NCBI GenBank assembly: GCA_019120335.1
Contig: DWVH01000025.1
Coordinates: 27,876-91,875, forward strand
Length of the DNA: 64,000 nt
Direction: 5' to 3'
Origin: Candidatus Enterococcus stercoripullorum
GTDB taxonomy: Bacteria; Bacillota; Bacilli; Lactobacillales; Enterococcaceae
Both the position numbers and the translations under genes were made by a program. The notes under the pieces were generated by a model. It worked only from the letters and a program-made list of their open reading frames with translations. It was not told where the DNA came from and made no database searches. Positions 1-8,873 of the stretch are shown piece by piece (the stretch's first letter is position 1; each line of letters opens with the position of its first letter).

Positions 1-2
1 TC

Positions 3-872
3 TTGATGAAATTAGGCTTTAGAAAAATCGAGGCCATCGTGATGACCTTAATCTTAGTCATTTTAGGCGTATTCTTATATGAAGTCTTCCAAGCCGATCC
101 AGTTGTCCAACAAGTTTTCGGCGGCTTTATCCCTCAAAAACGGATATTACATCATGGAGAATTAACCATGGCATTAGGGATTGTCGGCGCTACTGTAATG
201 CCGCATAATTTATACTTAGGGTCATCCATTTCACAGACTAGAAAATACAACCGGCAAAGTAAAGAAGATATTGCCTTGGCTGTCCGTTTTGCGACTTGGG
301 ATTCGAATTTGCAACTCTCTCTCGCCTTTTTAGTCAACTGTCTATTGCTAATTTTAGGTAGTGCGCTGTTCTTCGGTCATCAAGGAGATTTAGGAACTTT
401 TACTGCTCTATATGATGCCCTAAAAGATCCGAATATTGCTGGAAAAGTTGCTAGTCCGGTATTAAGTGTTCTATTCGCCGTTGCACTACTAGCTTCCGGT
501 CAAAACTCGACCATTACCGGTACTTTAGCTGGACAAATCGTGATGGAAGGATTCATCCATATTAAATTACCACCATGGATTCGTCGCTTAATCACACGAC
601 TATTATCTGTACTACCAGTCATACTCTGTGCTATTTTCTTTGGAGATAATGAAGGAACGCTGGATCAATTGTTGATTTATTCGCAAGTCTTTCTAAGTAT
701 CGCTTTACCAGTTTCAATGATTCCACTCGTTTACTTTACGAGTTCGGAAAAAATCATGGGCAAACAATTTAAAAACAAGCCAATTATCAGTATTTTAGGT
801 TGGATAAGTACAGCGGTATTAACCGTTCTAAACATTCAGCTTATCATCTCAACCATTCAAGAACTATTTTAA
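3..872 (+). CDS. mntH: Nramp-family Mn(II)/H+ symporter MntH, C-terminal part (cut by window edge)
   Basis: Integral membrane transporter that imports Mn(II), and often Fe(II), with protons. The visible 289 residues are hydrophobic with several membrane spans and carry the Nramp TM6 signature [10 protein letters not shown] at about residue 65, which holds metal-coordinating Met and His. Family members have roughly 450-530 residues, so the N-terminal half with the TM1 DPGN motif lies left of the window; the frame is open at the edge, and the TTG and ATG codons at positions 3-8 are internal rather than starts. It ends just before a strong terminator and the next gene converges on it, so it is the last gene of its transcript. 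The family assignment is firm; metal specificity is inferred. Confidence 0.93.
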   Translation: MMKLGFRKIEAIVMTLILVILGVFLYEVFQADPVVQQVFGGFIPQKRILHHGELTMALGIVGATVMPHNLYLGSSISQTRKYNRQSKEDIALAVRFATWDSNLQLSLAFLVNCLLLILGSALFFGHQGDLGTFTALYDALKDPNIAGKVASPVLSVLFAVALLASGQNSTITGTLAGQIVMEGFIHIKLPPWIRRLITRLLSVLPVILCAIFFGDNEGTLDQLLIYSQVFLSIALPVSMIPLVYFTSSEKIMGKQFKNKPIISILGWISTAVLTVLNIQLIISTIQELF

Positions 873-908
873 AAAAAGCATGTGCCGTTTTTTGGCACAT
901 GCTTTTTT
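871..908 (+). terminator. Rho-independent terminator of mntH
   Basis: Perfect 10-bp stem, 877-886 (AGCATGTGCC) with 894-903, a 7-nt loop, and flanking A and T runs. It starts at the mntH stop codon. Confidence 0.92.
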
Positions 909-1180
909 AGATTAAATATATTTAAATTCTTCTTTCATTCATTCAAACAACGTATAATCTACTTCTGATAAAGTTTCTCGCTTTAAACGATGAACAACCA
1001 CTTTGATTGCAAATATGAAAAAAGCTGTATCGTTTTCCAACACATAATTACAAAAATCCGTAATGATATGTAAAGCGCAAAAATAAAGTTATTAGAGCAA
1101 ATTATTCAATAAATCTTACTCATCCTTGAAAAATCCTCGTTTTATGCAGATTTCCCCCTTCATCCTTTACAATTCCAGCA
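909..1180. other. Intergenic stretch with no gene seen
   Basis: About 270 AT-rich bases between the mntH terminator and the terminator of the serC operon. The two flanking transcripts converge here. I found no open frame with a ribosome binding site, no RNA motif and no recognisable repeat. Confidence 0.6.
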
Positions 1181-1227
1181 CAAAAATACTGCAAATAATT
1201 ACGAAAAACTGTAACTATTTGCAGTAT
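1181..1227 (-). terminator. Rho-independent terminator of the serC-serA-DUF1015 operon
   Basis: 17-bp stem with one G-U-type mismatch: 1186-1202 pairs with 1211-1227 around an 8-nt loop. Read on the minus strand, the hairpin is followed by TTTTTG. It starts 5 bases after the DUF1015 stop codon. Confidence 0.88.
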
Positions 1228-1231
1228 CAGT

Positions 1232-2458
1232 TTATCTTGTTTCTAAATCGTGTAGTAGTAAACCACTAAGTAATTTTGGCTCAAACCAAGTAGATTTTGG
1301 TGGCATAATTTGGTTGTCATCTGCAACGGCTAATAAATCTTGCATCGAAGTCGGATAAAGCGCAAAGGCTACTTGAAAAGCCCCACTATCTACTAAGCGA
1401 GCCAATTCTTCTGAACCACGAATTCCCCCGACGAAATCAATCCGCGCATCGGTACGGACATCCATAATGCCAAAAATATCTTCAATCACATATTTTTGTA
1501 AAACTGCCACGTCCAATCCTTCTACGGCATCCGTTGGTCGTAAGCTTTCATCTAAAGTCAACGTATACCACTGATTTTGAAAATAAAGCTTGAACTCGCC
1601 TTTTTGTTGTGATTTCGTTTCACTCGTTGGCTGAATGGTAGAGATTTTTGCTAAGCGTTCAAGAAAATCAGCTGGCAGCGTAACATTAATCACACGGTTA
1701 TATTCTAAAATCTTTAATTCTTGTTCAGGAAAAATAATCGATAAGAAATAATCACTTTCTGCACTTGCTTGACCTTGTGCTCGTTTTTCTAAGCCAACTT
1801 TTACTGCTGAAGCCGCCCGATGATGACCGTCCGCAATGTATAAAGCAGGCACCTGTGCAAAAAGTGCAACCATTTGAGCAACTGTATCTTCATCATCTAC
1901 CACCCATAAGCGATGGGTAACACCATGATATTTGGTAAAATCATATATCGGCACATGATTGGCTTTCCATTCCTCTACCAAATGTTGCATCGCTTGTGGT
2001 TGACGATAGCTTAAAAAGATTGGTGAAGTGTTGGCATCACAAGCTTTGATATGATTGATGCGATCTTGTTCTTTGGCTGGTCGGGTAAATTCATGCTTTT
2101 TAATTTGATCATTGACATAATCATCAATTGACGTGCTAGCCGCAATTCCTGTTTGCTTACGACCATCCATCGTTAATTCATACAAATAAAAACATGGCTT
2201 ATCCTCTTTTTTTAACCAACCTTTTTGCAAGAATTGTTGTAAGGTCTGATTGGCTAATTCATATACCTTTGGATCATATGGATTGAAATCATCGTCAAAG
2301 GCAATCTCGCTCCGATCAATATGATAATAGCTATAAGGATTCGTTTGTGCCTCTACTCTAGCTTCATTGGTGTCAATCACATCATAAGGTAAACAAGCCA
2401 CTTGAGAAGCTAATTGCTCTTTAGGACGGATTGCGCGAAAAGGTTGTACATCTACCAT
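1232..2458 (-). CDS. DUF1015 family protein linked to serine biosynthesis
   Basis: A 408-residue soluble protein of the DUF1015 family. The N-terminus (MVDVQPFRAIRP) and the central motif YIADGHHRAASA at about residue 207 are typical; the DGHHR motif looks like a metal or phosphate site, but no activity is assigned here. Its start codon overlaps the serA stop by one base (TAATG), so translation is coupled to serA and the protein is the third product of the serC-serA operon. In many Firmicutes and other bacteria DUF1015 genes sit beside serA and serC, which suggests a role in phosphoserine or 3-phosphoglycerate metabolism; that role is inference. A terminator follows the stop codon. No signal peptide or membrane segment is visible. 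Confidence 0.9.
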   Translation of the reverse strand: MVDVQPFRAIRPKEQLASQVACLPYDVIDTNEARVEAQTNPYSYYHIDRSEIAFDDDFNPYDPKVYELANQTLQQFLQKGWLKKEDKPCFYLYELTMDGRKQTGIAASTSIDDYVNDQIKKHEFTRPAKEQDRINHIKACDANTSPIFLSYRQPQAMQHLVEEWKANHVPIYDFTKYHGVTHRLWVVDDEDTVAQMVALFAQVPALYIADGHHRAASAVKVGLEKRAQGQASAESDYFLSIIFPEQELKILEYNRVINVTLPADFLERLAKISTIQPTSETKSQQKGEFKLYFQNQWYTLTLDESLRPTDAVEGLDVAVLQKYVIEDIFGIMDVRTDARIDFVGGIRGSEELARLVDSGAFQVAFALYPTSMQDLLAVADDNQIMPPKSTWFEPKLLSGLLLHDLETR

Positions 2459-3642
2459 TAATAAGGGACCTCCGTATATTCTATACTGCGCACGCGAATA
2501 ATATCATCTAATGCACTTAATTTTTCGACCACATCAGCAATGACTTGAGGATCTTGTTCGTTCACATCCACAAGCGTATAGGCATAATCCTCACGCCCAC
2601 GGTTTAACATATTATCAATATTAATATCTAGACTCGCAATCACCGCTGAAATCTTTCCAAGCATATTTGGAATATTGCGATGAATAATGGATAGACGATA
2701 AGGCGATTGAAAGGCCATTTCAACTTGTGGGAAGTTTACCGAATATTTAATTGCACCTGTTTCTAAATAACGTTTTAGGGTACGAGCAGCCATCTTCGCA
2801 CAGTTCACTTCAGCTTCTTGTGTAGAGGCTCCTAAATGCGGTAAAATCACAATATTTTCTTGATGAAGTAAGCGACTATCCGCAAAATCTGTCACATATC
2901 CCGCTAATTTTTTACTTGATACGGCTTCTAAAACAGCATCGACATCGACAATTTCGCCACGAGAGAAGTTTAATAATTGCGCAGTGGGCTTCATCATACT
3001 AAACTCGCGAGTGGAAATCATGCCACGGGTCTTATCATTTAATGGTAAATGAAGCGTGATAAAATCGCAAGTCTGTAAAACTTCTTCTATTTGGGTGGCA
3101 CGTTTGACACGACGAGAAATACTCCAAGCCGTATCCACAGAAACATAAGGATCATACCCCACCACTTCCATACCTAAGCGATAAGCATCATTGGCTACCA
3201 TCGCACCAATTGAACCAAGCCCGATGACGCCAAGACGTTTTCCTTCTAATTCATTTCCAACAAATTGCTTTTTATTGGCTTCGACTTGTTCTTCGGCATT
3301 TTCACCAGATAAACTTTGAACCCACTGTGCGCCTTTTAAGATAGGACGCACACTCATTAAAAGACTTGCTAAAACCAGTTCTTTCACCGCATTGGCATTG
3401 GCACCTGGTGTATTAAAGACGACAATGCCTTTTTCGGTACAAGCATCCACCGGAATATTATTGGTTCCTGCACCTGCTCTGGCTACGGCTAAAACTGAAG
3501 ATGGAAAAGCATAATCATGTAACTTTTGACTTCTTAAAATAATCGCATCCGGCTGATCACTTTCATTAATCGCATAATTTTCCTTTTCAAAACGATTCAA
3601 ACCTTCTGGCGCAATCGCATTAAATGTTTTAATTTGATACAT
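2458..3642 (-). CDS. serA: D-3-phosphoglycerate dehydrogenase SerA
   Basis: Oxidises 3-phosphoglycerate to 3-phosphohydroxypyruvate with NAD+, the first step of serine synthesis, in the cytoplasm. The 394-residue protein has the split catalytic domain of D-2-hydroxyacid dehydrogenases, with a Rossmann motif GLGSIGAMVAN near residue 142, and a C-terminal ACT domain starting near residue 318 (YRLSIIHRNIPNMLGKISAV), which usually binds serine for feedback inhibition. It lacks the long intervening domain of type 1 enzymes, so it is a short ACT-type enzyme. The ATG overlaps the serC stop by one base (TAATG), and its own stop overlaps the DUF1015 start in the same way, showing a tightly coupled three-gene operon. 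Confidence 0.95.
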   Translation of the reverse strand: MYQIKTFNAIAPEGLNRFEKENYAINESDQPDAIILRSQKLHDYAFPSSVLAVARAGAGTNNIPVDACTEKGIVVFNTPGANANAVKELVLASLLMSVRPILKGAQWVQSLSGENAEEQVEANKKQFVGNELEGKRLGVIGLGSIGAMVANDAYRLGMEVVGYDPYVSVDTAWSISRRVKRATQIEEVLQTCDFITLHLPLNDKTRGMISTREFSMMKPTAQLLNFSRGEIVDVDAVLEAVSSKKLAGYVTDFADSRLLHQENIVILPHLGASTQEAEVNCAKMAARTLKRYLETGAIKYSVNFPQVEMAFQSPYRLSIIHRNIPNMLGKISAVIASLDINIDNMLNRGREDYAYTLVDVNEQDPQVIADVVEKLSALDDIIRVRSIEYTEVPY

Positions 3643-4724
3643 TATTTTTCTCCTCCGTTTTCCGCTTCAAATGCCTTCATAAACGTAACCAACGCTTCGA
3701 CCCCTTCATATGGAAAGGCATTATACAAACTAGCACGCATCCCACCAACACTGCGATGACCTTTTAAATTTTGGAACCCTTGGGCTAAGGCTTGTTCATT
3801 AAATAATTGATCTAATGCTTCATCCCCAGTCACGAAAGGAATATTTGTAATGGAGCGATTCTTTTTCGCCACCGGATTTGAAAATAGTTTAGACTGATCA
3901 ATGGTGTCATATAAAAGTTTGGCCTTAGCTTGATCTTGTCGAATCATCGCTGGTACGCCGCCTTGTTCTTTCACCCATTCTAAAACTAATTTCATAATAT
4001 AAATGGCATAGGTAGGTGGCGTATTATAAAGGGAACGATTTTTCGCTTGTAAGGCAAAATCAAGCATCGGTGCAAAAATTGGTTCCTTATTCAATAAATC
4101 ATCACGAATAATCACCAATGTCACCCCAGATGGTCCGAGATTCTTTTGCGCACCGGCATAAATCACGCCAAAATCTTCCACCTTGAAATCATTAGCTAAG
4201 ATATTAGAAGACATATCCGCAACAATTGGCACCTTGCCACAATCTGGTAACTTATCATAGGTCACCCCGCCGATTGTTTCATTAGTCGTAATATGCACAT
4301 AAGCCGCGTTTTGGTCAACCTGATTAATGCTTACTTCAGGAACATAAGTAAAGTTTTGATCTTCACTACTTGCGATAACTTCCACTTCAACACCAGGGAC
4401 TTGTTTGGCTGCTTGAATGGCTTTTTTGGCCCATGCACCCGTATTTACATATAATGCTTTTTTGCCTTGAGCTAAATTGAGTGGAATCATACTAAATTGC
4501 AAGCTTGCCCCACCTTGAAGGAATAAAACATGATAATTATCAGGAATATTCATCAAATCGCGCAAATGTTGTTCACAATCTTTAATAATCGCATCGTAAA
4601 GTTTGGATCGGTGACTCATCTCCATCACTGACATACCGCTTTGTTCGTAATTTAGGAATTCACTTTGAGCTTTTTGCAACACTTCTTTTGGTAAAACAGC
4701 TGGACCTGCAGAGAAATTAAACAC
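3642..4724 (-). CDS. serC: Phosphoserine aminotransferase SerC
   Basis: PLP enzyme that converts 3-phosphohydroxypyruvate and glutamate to phosphoserine and 2-oxoglutarate. About 360 residues, the normal family length. The N-terminus ([11 protein letters not shown]) and the PLP-lysine region ([12 protein letters not shown]) are diagnostic. The frame also opens at a TTG (4736) and a GTG (4733), but family alignment puts the start at the GTG at 4724, giving MFNFSAGP; a GGTGA ribosome site lies 4-5 bases upstream of it. The alternative gives 364 residues. First gene of serC-serA-DUF1015, with a promoter about 100 bases upstream. No phosphoserine phosphatase (serB) is visible in the window, so the last step must be encoded elsewhere. 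Confidence 0.93.
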   Translation of the reverse strand: MFNFSAGPAVLPKEVLQKAQSEFLNYEQSGMSVMEMSHRSKLYDAIIKDCEQHLRDLMNIPDNYHVLFLQGGASLQFSMIPLNLAQGKKALYVNTGAWAKKAIQAAKQVPGVEVEVIASSEDQNFTYVPEVSINQVDQNAAYVHITTNETIGGVTYDKLPDCGKVPIVADMSSNILANDFKVEDFGVIYAGAQKNLGPSGVTLVIIRDDLLNKEPIFAPMLDFALQAKNRSLYNTPPTYAIYIMKLVLEWVKEQGGVPAMIRQDQAKAKLLYDTIDQSKLFSNPVAKKNRSITNIPFVTGDEALDQLFNEQALAQGFQNLKGHRSVGGMRASLYNAFPYEGVEALVTFMKAFEAENGGEK

Positions 4725-4827
4725 AGAAATCACCAATCCTTTAAAATAATTTTGCTTGCCAAATCAAGGAATTTCTTGAATGTAAGCAAGCGATGAAAAT
4801 TTTCCGTTTCCCTTTTATGTGATTTAC

Positions 4828-4833
4828 ATTATA
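4828..4833 (-). promoter_or_regulatory. Predicted -10 box of the serC operon
   Basis: A consensus TATAAT on the minus strand lies between the terminator of the ROK gene and serC. No good -35 is seen at 17 bases. The leader that follows (about 95 nt) can fold into a two-part hairpin (GCTTGC/GCAAGC at 4753-4795 with an inner TCAAG/CTTGA stem). No T-box motif is present. Confidence 0.5.
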
Positions 4834-4876
4834 TCAGATTAGAAAGGTTTAATAAAGTTTTAATTTAAATTATAAC

Positions 4877-4917
4877 GAAAAAAATGAACGTTACAAAGAA
4901 AAACCTCTGTAACGTTC
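4877..4917 (-). terminator. Rho-independent terminator of the ROK kinase gene
   Basis: 10-bp perfect stem GAACGTTACA (4886-4895) with 4908-4917, followed on the minus strand by a T-rich run (4877-4884). It separates the ROK gene from the serC promoter. Confidence 0.9.
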
Positions 4918-4925
4918 ACAAATTT

Positions 4926-5792
4926 CTATTTCAATAAATCTTTGGCCATCGCTAAGCAGCCAATAGTGGCCGCATTGTCAACCAATTTAGGGGTTACGAT
5001 GTACTCTGATAATTCCGGCGTTTTCACATAATCTTTCAATAACTCTTTGAATTGACGATGCACACGTTCCATCATGTGTTCTTGTTTCATCACACCACCA
5101 CCGAAGATTATCACATCAGGAGAGAGCATCAAAGTCGTATTATACGCACATTGCGCAATATAGTATGCTTCTTGTTCCCAGTAAGGATGATCCGCTGGTA
5201 CGTCTTGTCCTTTGATTCCTAGACGTTTTTCCACTGCAGGTCCAGCTGCCATTCCTTCTAGACAGTTACCGTGGAATGGACAAGCACCTTTAAAATCATC
5301 ATCTTTATGAGGAACCACTAGCATATGGCCCATTTCTGGATGGCTGAATCCTTCTACAAAGCGTCCATCTTGAATGGCACCACCACCTACACCAGTACCG
5401 ATTGTGTAGTAAACCACGCTATGTTTACCTTGACCATGACCATAATAATATTCGCCATAAGCCGCTGCATTCACGTCAGTTGTCCAAGCAATTGGCACAT
5501 CGAAAACAGCCTTTAGCGCACCGACAAAGTCATAGTTTTGCCAAGCTAATTTAGGGGTTGAAGTGATATAACCATAAGTTGGTGAATCAGGATGAATATC
5601 GATAGGCCCAAACGAACCGACACCGATACTCGCTAATTCTGCTTGATATTTTTTAAAGTAGTCAATCACCGCACCCATTGTTTCTTCTGGTGTGGTGGTT
5701 GGAAAACTCACACGTTCTAAAATTTCTAATTCTTCATTACCGATGGCGCAAACAAATTTTGTTCCACCTGCTTCAATTGACCCGTAATACAC
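4926..5792 (-). CDS. ROK-family fructokinase
   Basis: Cytoplasmic sugar kinase; ATP phosphorylation of fructose to fructose-6-phosphate is the likely reaction. The 288-residue protein begins YYGSIEAGGTKFVCA (phosphate-binding GGTK loop), has the ROK glycine motif IGTGVGGGAI near residue 130, and a zinc site with H, then CPFHGNCLEG, near residues 155-180, typical of ROK fructokinases. The frame extends to 5894, but the GTG at 5792 gives the family N-terminus and has a GGGAGTGA ribosome site 5 bases upstream. It is transcribed alone: its own promoter overlaps a palindrome, and a terminator follows. With the GH32 hydrolase and ABC importer at 6.7-11.1 kb it can feed released fructose into glycolysis. 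Mannose or another hexose could also be a substrate. Confidence 0.9.
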   Translation of the reverse strand: MYYGSIEAGGTKFVCAIGNEELEILERVSFPTTTPEETMGAVIDYFKKYQAELASIGVGSFGPIDIHPDSPTYGYITSTPKLAWQNYDFVGALKAVFDVPIAWTTDVNAAAYGEYYYGHGQGKHSVVYYTIGTGVGGGAIQDGRFVEGFSHPEMGHMLVVPHKDDDFKGACPFHGNCLEGMAAGPAVEKRLGIKGQDVPADHPYWEQEAYYIAQCAYNTTLMLSPDVIIFGGGVMKQEHMMERVHRQFKELLKDYVKTPELSEYIVTPKLVDNAATIGCLAMAKDLLK

Positions 5793-5837
5793 AAAAATCA
5801 CTCCCATGAACATTGATATTCTTATTATAAAACGCTT

Positions 5838-5875
5838 TATCATGAAAGTATACTCTTTCATGATACTTTGTTCAA
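5838..5875 (-). promoter_or_regulatory. ROK kinase promoter with a palindromic operator over the -10 box
   Basis: Minus-strand -35 TTGAAC (5870-5875), 17-bp spacer, -10 TATACT (5847-5852). A perfect 11-bp inverted repeat, TATCATGAAAG (5838-5848) and CTTTCATGATA (5855-5865) around a 6-bp centre, covers the -10 box and half the spacer. A repressor bound there would block RNA polymerase. The cognate regulator is unknown; the repeat does not resemble the AACCGGTT operators at 11.2 kb. A second TATAAT about 20 bases downstream could be an alternative -10. Confidence 0.65.
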
Positions 5876-5884
5876 AATTTATCG

Positions 5885-5936
5885 AACAAAACAAATTGGT
5901 TAGGAAAATCCAATATGAATGGATTTCCCAACCAAT
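5885..5936 (-). terminator. Terminator of the EIIA gene
   Basis: Long stem of about 17 bp with a mismatch: 5895-5912 pairs with 5920-5936, followed on the minus strand by TTTGTTTTG. Confidence 0.8.
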
Positions 5937-5978
5937 CCAATTATTGTTTACAAAGCAATCTGCTTCACGACCTTGTTT

Positions 5979-6503
5979 TTATTTTACATTTAGTATTACT
6001 TCTTTTGCTGCGATTTCGCCTGTTTTAACTGGTGCGACTTCTGCATAGTTGTCCGTATTTGTCACAATTAACATTACTGTAGTATCGTAACCATCTTTGC
6101 TAATAGCATTACGGTCAAAAGTGCCAAGTAATTCGCCAGCAACTAAACGATCTCCTTGTTTTTTCTTAGAAGTAAAGTGTTTACCTTCTAAATTCACTGT
6201 ATCAATACCGATGTGGATAAGAATTTCTACGCCATCATCGCCTTTAATACCATATGCGTGCATAGAAGGATAAAAGACTGTTAATTCACCGCTAACTGGT
6301 GCGTAAACTTCATTAGCACTTGGTTTAATCGCAATCCCTTTCCCCATCATTTCACTTGAAAATACTGGGTCATTTACCGTATTTAGTGCCACAGCTTCAC
6401 CTGATACCACAGCAGCCACTTCACCTGGATTTAAGTTCACAGCGCTTACAACAACTTCCTGATTTTCTTCTTTTTTACCAAATAATTTGCCAAATAGTCC
6501 CAT
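5979..6503 (-). CDS. Glucose-type PTS EIIA (Crr-like), stand-alone
   Basis: Cytoplasmic phosphocarrier of the phosphotransferase system: accepts phosphate from HPr on a histidine and passes it to a glucose-family EIIB. The 174-residue protein is a single EIIA(Glc) domain. Motifs seen: PVSGELTVF at about 69-77, His82 in SMHAYGIKG, and the phosphorylated His97 in ILIHIGIDTVNLEGKHF. The first 20 residues are a lysine-rich tail. No EIIB or EIIC of the glucose family is adjacent, so it must serve a transporter encoded elsewhere; it may also regulate sugar uptake. Its position next to the fructan locus and ROK kinase makes a link with them plausible but unproven. It has its own promoter, a good AAGGAG site and its own terminator. 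Confidence 0.92.
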   Translation of the reverse strand: MGLFGKLFGKKEENQEVVVSAVNLNPGEVAAVVSGEAVALNTVNDPVFSSEMMGKGIAIKPSANEVYAPVSGELTVFYPSMHAYGIKGDDGVEILIHIGIDTVNLEGKHFTSKKKQGDRLVAGELLGTFDRNAISKDGYDTTVMLIVTNTDNYAEVAPVKTGEIAAKEVILNVK

Positions 6504-6557
6504 ATCGATTGCTCCTTTATTTGAATTTTCACCATGTGGGAACGGTTCTACATTTTT

Positions 6558-6585
6558 ATCATACTAAATTTTCTGATTTTGTCAA
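6558..6585 (-). promoter_or_regulatory. Promoter of the EIIA gene
   Basis: Consensus -35 TTGACA (6580-6585), 16-bp spacer, -10 TATGAT (6558-6563) on the minus strand, 55 bases before the start codon. Confidence 0.75.
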
Positions 6586-6659
6586 CCGCATTCATGACAA
6601 ATATATTATAATCCAATTTTTTTATCTTTGCGAATAAACCTTATTTCGTAAAAATTATC

Positions 6660-8030
6660 TTAATCTATTTCAAGATACTCAATTTCGTTGTTTAAATATA
6701 GTGTAAACGATGCTACACTTCCATTAACAGCTAATTCAATGGAAGATTTATCAAGAATAATTTCCACTTTATCTGTCTCTTTACAATTTAGTTCAGTGGT
6801 GTATATTTGAAGATTATTTTTTTCTAAGTCATTATTAGTTTTTGGTAGGACATTTGTAAAATCAATTTGTAAATACCCATTCTTATCTGGGTAAATTTGA
6901 ATCATTTCATTCTCTGCTGAAAGATTAATACAAGAAAAGTTGCTAGCTTCTTCAATCACAATTTTGCCCACGCTTGAACACGAATATTTTCCTCTTGCTT
7001 TTATTATCGTTTTCGGAATACATGGCGTTGGATAAAAGGACTGTTGCACCACTCCTTTAGAGTCAATATCAATTATTCTAGGAAACCCCATTTGTCCCAT
7101 CCAGTTATGCTTCAATTCATCAGGAAGATAAAAATTACTCCATCTTTGCATCCATGGTATATATATTCTTTCACCATTTTTTCCTTCAGTAGATTGTGGC
7201 GCATAAAAATCCATTCCACTATCCATTGTTTTAAAATTGATTGGCATGAAAATTCCATTGTCCAAATCAAATTTTCCTTCTACCAACCAAACTTTATGCG
7301 GAATTGTTTGCCGTAATTCCTTGTCAAAATAATTCATACTACTACAAATCATAAAATCACGATTATTTATCGTGAAGAAATCAGGACACTCCACCATATT
7401 TCCAAGTCTTTCATCATCACTCAGGATGGAACTCTTAAATGTCCAGTTAAGTAAATTCTCAGACTCAAATAATTGTACACAGCCATTCTTTGTATCTGTA
7501 TTTCCGATTACCACATAATACTTTCCATTTTTTTCAAACATTTTTGGATCTCGAAAATCAGAAATAGAAAATACTTCAGGTAAATTACGTTCATCTATAA
7601 CCGGATTATTTCTATATTTTTCAAAATGAATTCCATCTTCTGAAAAAGCTATGTTTTGTACTTGACGAATTTGCTTTGTTTCTTCATCAATAATGTGCCC
7701 AGTATACATTAAATATAATTTATCATCTTTAACTAAGGCACTTCCAGAAAAACAGCCATCTTTATCAAAATCTTTATCTGGAACTAAGGCTACTCCAACA
7801 TATTCCCAATTGACTAAATCCTTTGATACAGCATGTCCCCAATGCATTGGTCCCCACTTTGTATCGTATGGATGATACTGGTAAAATAGATGATACTGTT
7901 CTTTATAATATACAAAACCATTTGGATCATTTATCCAACCTATAGGGGCTGCAAGATGAAATTTAGGATAATATTTTTTATTAACTTTATTTTTATTTTT
8001 AGATATATATTTTTCAACATCTAATTGCAT
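6660..8030 (-). CDS. GH32 beta-fructofuranosidase (sucrose/fructo-oligosaccharide hydrolase)
   Basis: Hydrolyses terminal beta-fructosyl bonds of sucrose, fructo-oligosaccharides or sucrose-6-phosphate. The 456-residue protein has the three GH32 active-site motifs: WINDPNG at 32-38 (nucleophile Asp35), FRDP at 159-162, and EC at 214-215 (acid/base Glu214). The C-terminal region from about 330 is the family's beta-sandwich. No signal peptide is present, so it acts in the cytoplasm on sugars brought in by the ABC importer encoded just upstream. Its ATG follows the permease stop with no gap. The order regulator-binding protein-permease-permease-GH32 matches the fructo-oligosaccharide loci of lactobacilli (msmEFG-bfrA type). 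Exact substrate is not determined by sequence alone. Confidence 0.92.
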   Translation of the reverse strand: MQLDVEKYISKNKNKVNKKYYPKFHLAAPIGWINDPNGFVYYKEQYHLFYQYHPYDTKWGPMHWGHAVSKDLVNWEYVGVALVPDKDFDKDGCFSGSALVKDDKLYLMYTGHIIDEETKQIRQVQNIAFSEDGIHFEKYRNNPVIDERNLPEVFSISDFRDPKMFEKNGKYYVVIGNTDTKNGCVQLFESENLLNWTFKSSILSDDERLGNMVECPDFFTINNRDFMICSSMNYFDKELRQTIPHKVWLVEGKFDLDNGIFMPINFKTMDSGMDFYAPQSTEGKNGERIYIPWMQRWSNFYLPDELKHNWMGQMGFPRIIDIDSKGVVQQSFYPTPCIPKTIIKARGKYSCSSVGKIVIEEASNFSCINLSAENEMIQIYPDKNGYLQIDFTNVLPKTNNDLEKNNLQIYTTELNCKETDKVEIILDKSSIELAVNGSVASFTLYLNNEIEYLEID

Positions 8031-8873
8031 TTACTTCACTCCTGTTCCGGAACTTCCCAAACCTTGAACTAAATATTTTTGGAAGAAGATATAGATAATA
8101 ATCAATGGAATAGTTGAGATTGTTAACATCGCCATGATTTGATTCGTATAGGTAGGTTGAGTATTATTAATATTTGTAATTGCTACTTGTAATGGAAAAT
8201 CTTTTGTGTCAGTTAATACCATCAAAGGCCAAATATAGTCATTCCAACTACCAATAAATGATAGTGTCCCAACTGTTGCAATAGCAGGTTTTGATAATGG
8301 TAGCATAATATTCCAATAAATTCGAAATGCGGATGCCCCTTCAATTTTAGCTGACTCTAAAATATCTGCAGGAATTGCATTAAAAAACTGAGTAAACATG
8401 TAGATAAATAAAGGTGCTGATAACGCCGGTAAAATTACTGCTAATCTTGTATTAAGCAAACCAAGTTGATCTACAATTGAAAACTTAGTAATCATAATAG
8501 TTTCGCCTGGAATCACTAGTAATCCAATCATTAAAGCAAAAATGATTTTCTTGCCAACAAAATTGAATTTAGCAAAAGCGTATCCTGCCATAGAATTTAC
8601 TACTATCGAACCTATAGTGACACAAACGGCATAAAAGATACTATTTCCTACATACATCAACAAATTAAAACGAGACGAAACTTCGAAATAAGGTGTTAAC
8701 CATTCACTAATATGTTTTGATGGTAAAAAAGCACGAAATGTACCTAAATCTTTAAAAATTTCCGCTTCTGGTTTCATTGAAGAAATAACCATCCAAACTA
8801 ACGGAAATATAAAAAGCAATGCAAGTAATGTGGCTGAAATAAAGTAAATAATAGTATTTATTTTCTTATTCAT
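8031..8873 (-). CDS. ABC sugar importer permease, MsmG/MalG type
   Basis: Inner-membrane subunit of a carbohydrate uptake type 1 ABC importer. About 280 residues with six predicted membrane spans and the permease EAA loop EGASAFRIYWNIMLPLSKPA near residue 190, which docks on the ATPase. The frame also opens at an ATG at 8882, but AGGAGATGA lies directly before the ATG at 8873 at proper spacing, giving MNKKINT. It overlaps the preceding permease by 8 bases (ATGAATAA) and abuts the GH32 gene, so the three are one translation-coupled unit. The companion ATP-binding subunit is not in this locus. Confidence 0.92.
   Translation of the reverse strand: MNKKINTIIYFISATLLALLFIFPLVWMVISSMKPEAEIFKDLGTFRAFLPSKHISEWLTPYFEVSSRFNLLMYVGNSIFYAVCVTIGSIVVNSMAGYAFAKFNFVGKKIIFALMIGLLVIPGETIMITKFSIVDQLGLLNTRLAVILPALSAPLFIYMFTQFFNAIPADILESAKIEGASAFRIYWNIMLPLSKPAIATVGTLSFIGSWNDYIWPLMVLTDTKDFPLQVAITNINNTQPTYTNQIMAMLTISTIPLIIIYIFFQKYLVQGLGSSGTGVK

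Noticed and set aside
4753..4795. serC leader hairpin as a T-box or riboswitch
   Set aside because: No T-box sequence, terminator or known riboswitch core is present.
6356..6637. 93-codon plus-strand frame across the EIIA promoter
   Set aside because: It is antisense to EIIA and its promoter and resembles no known family.
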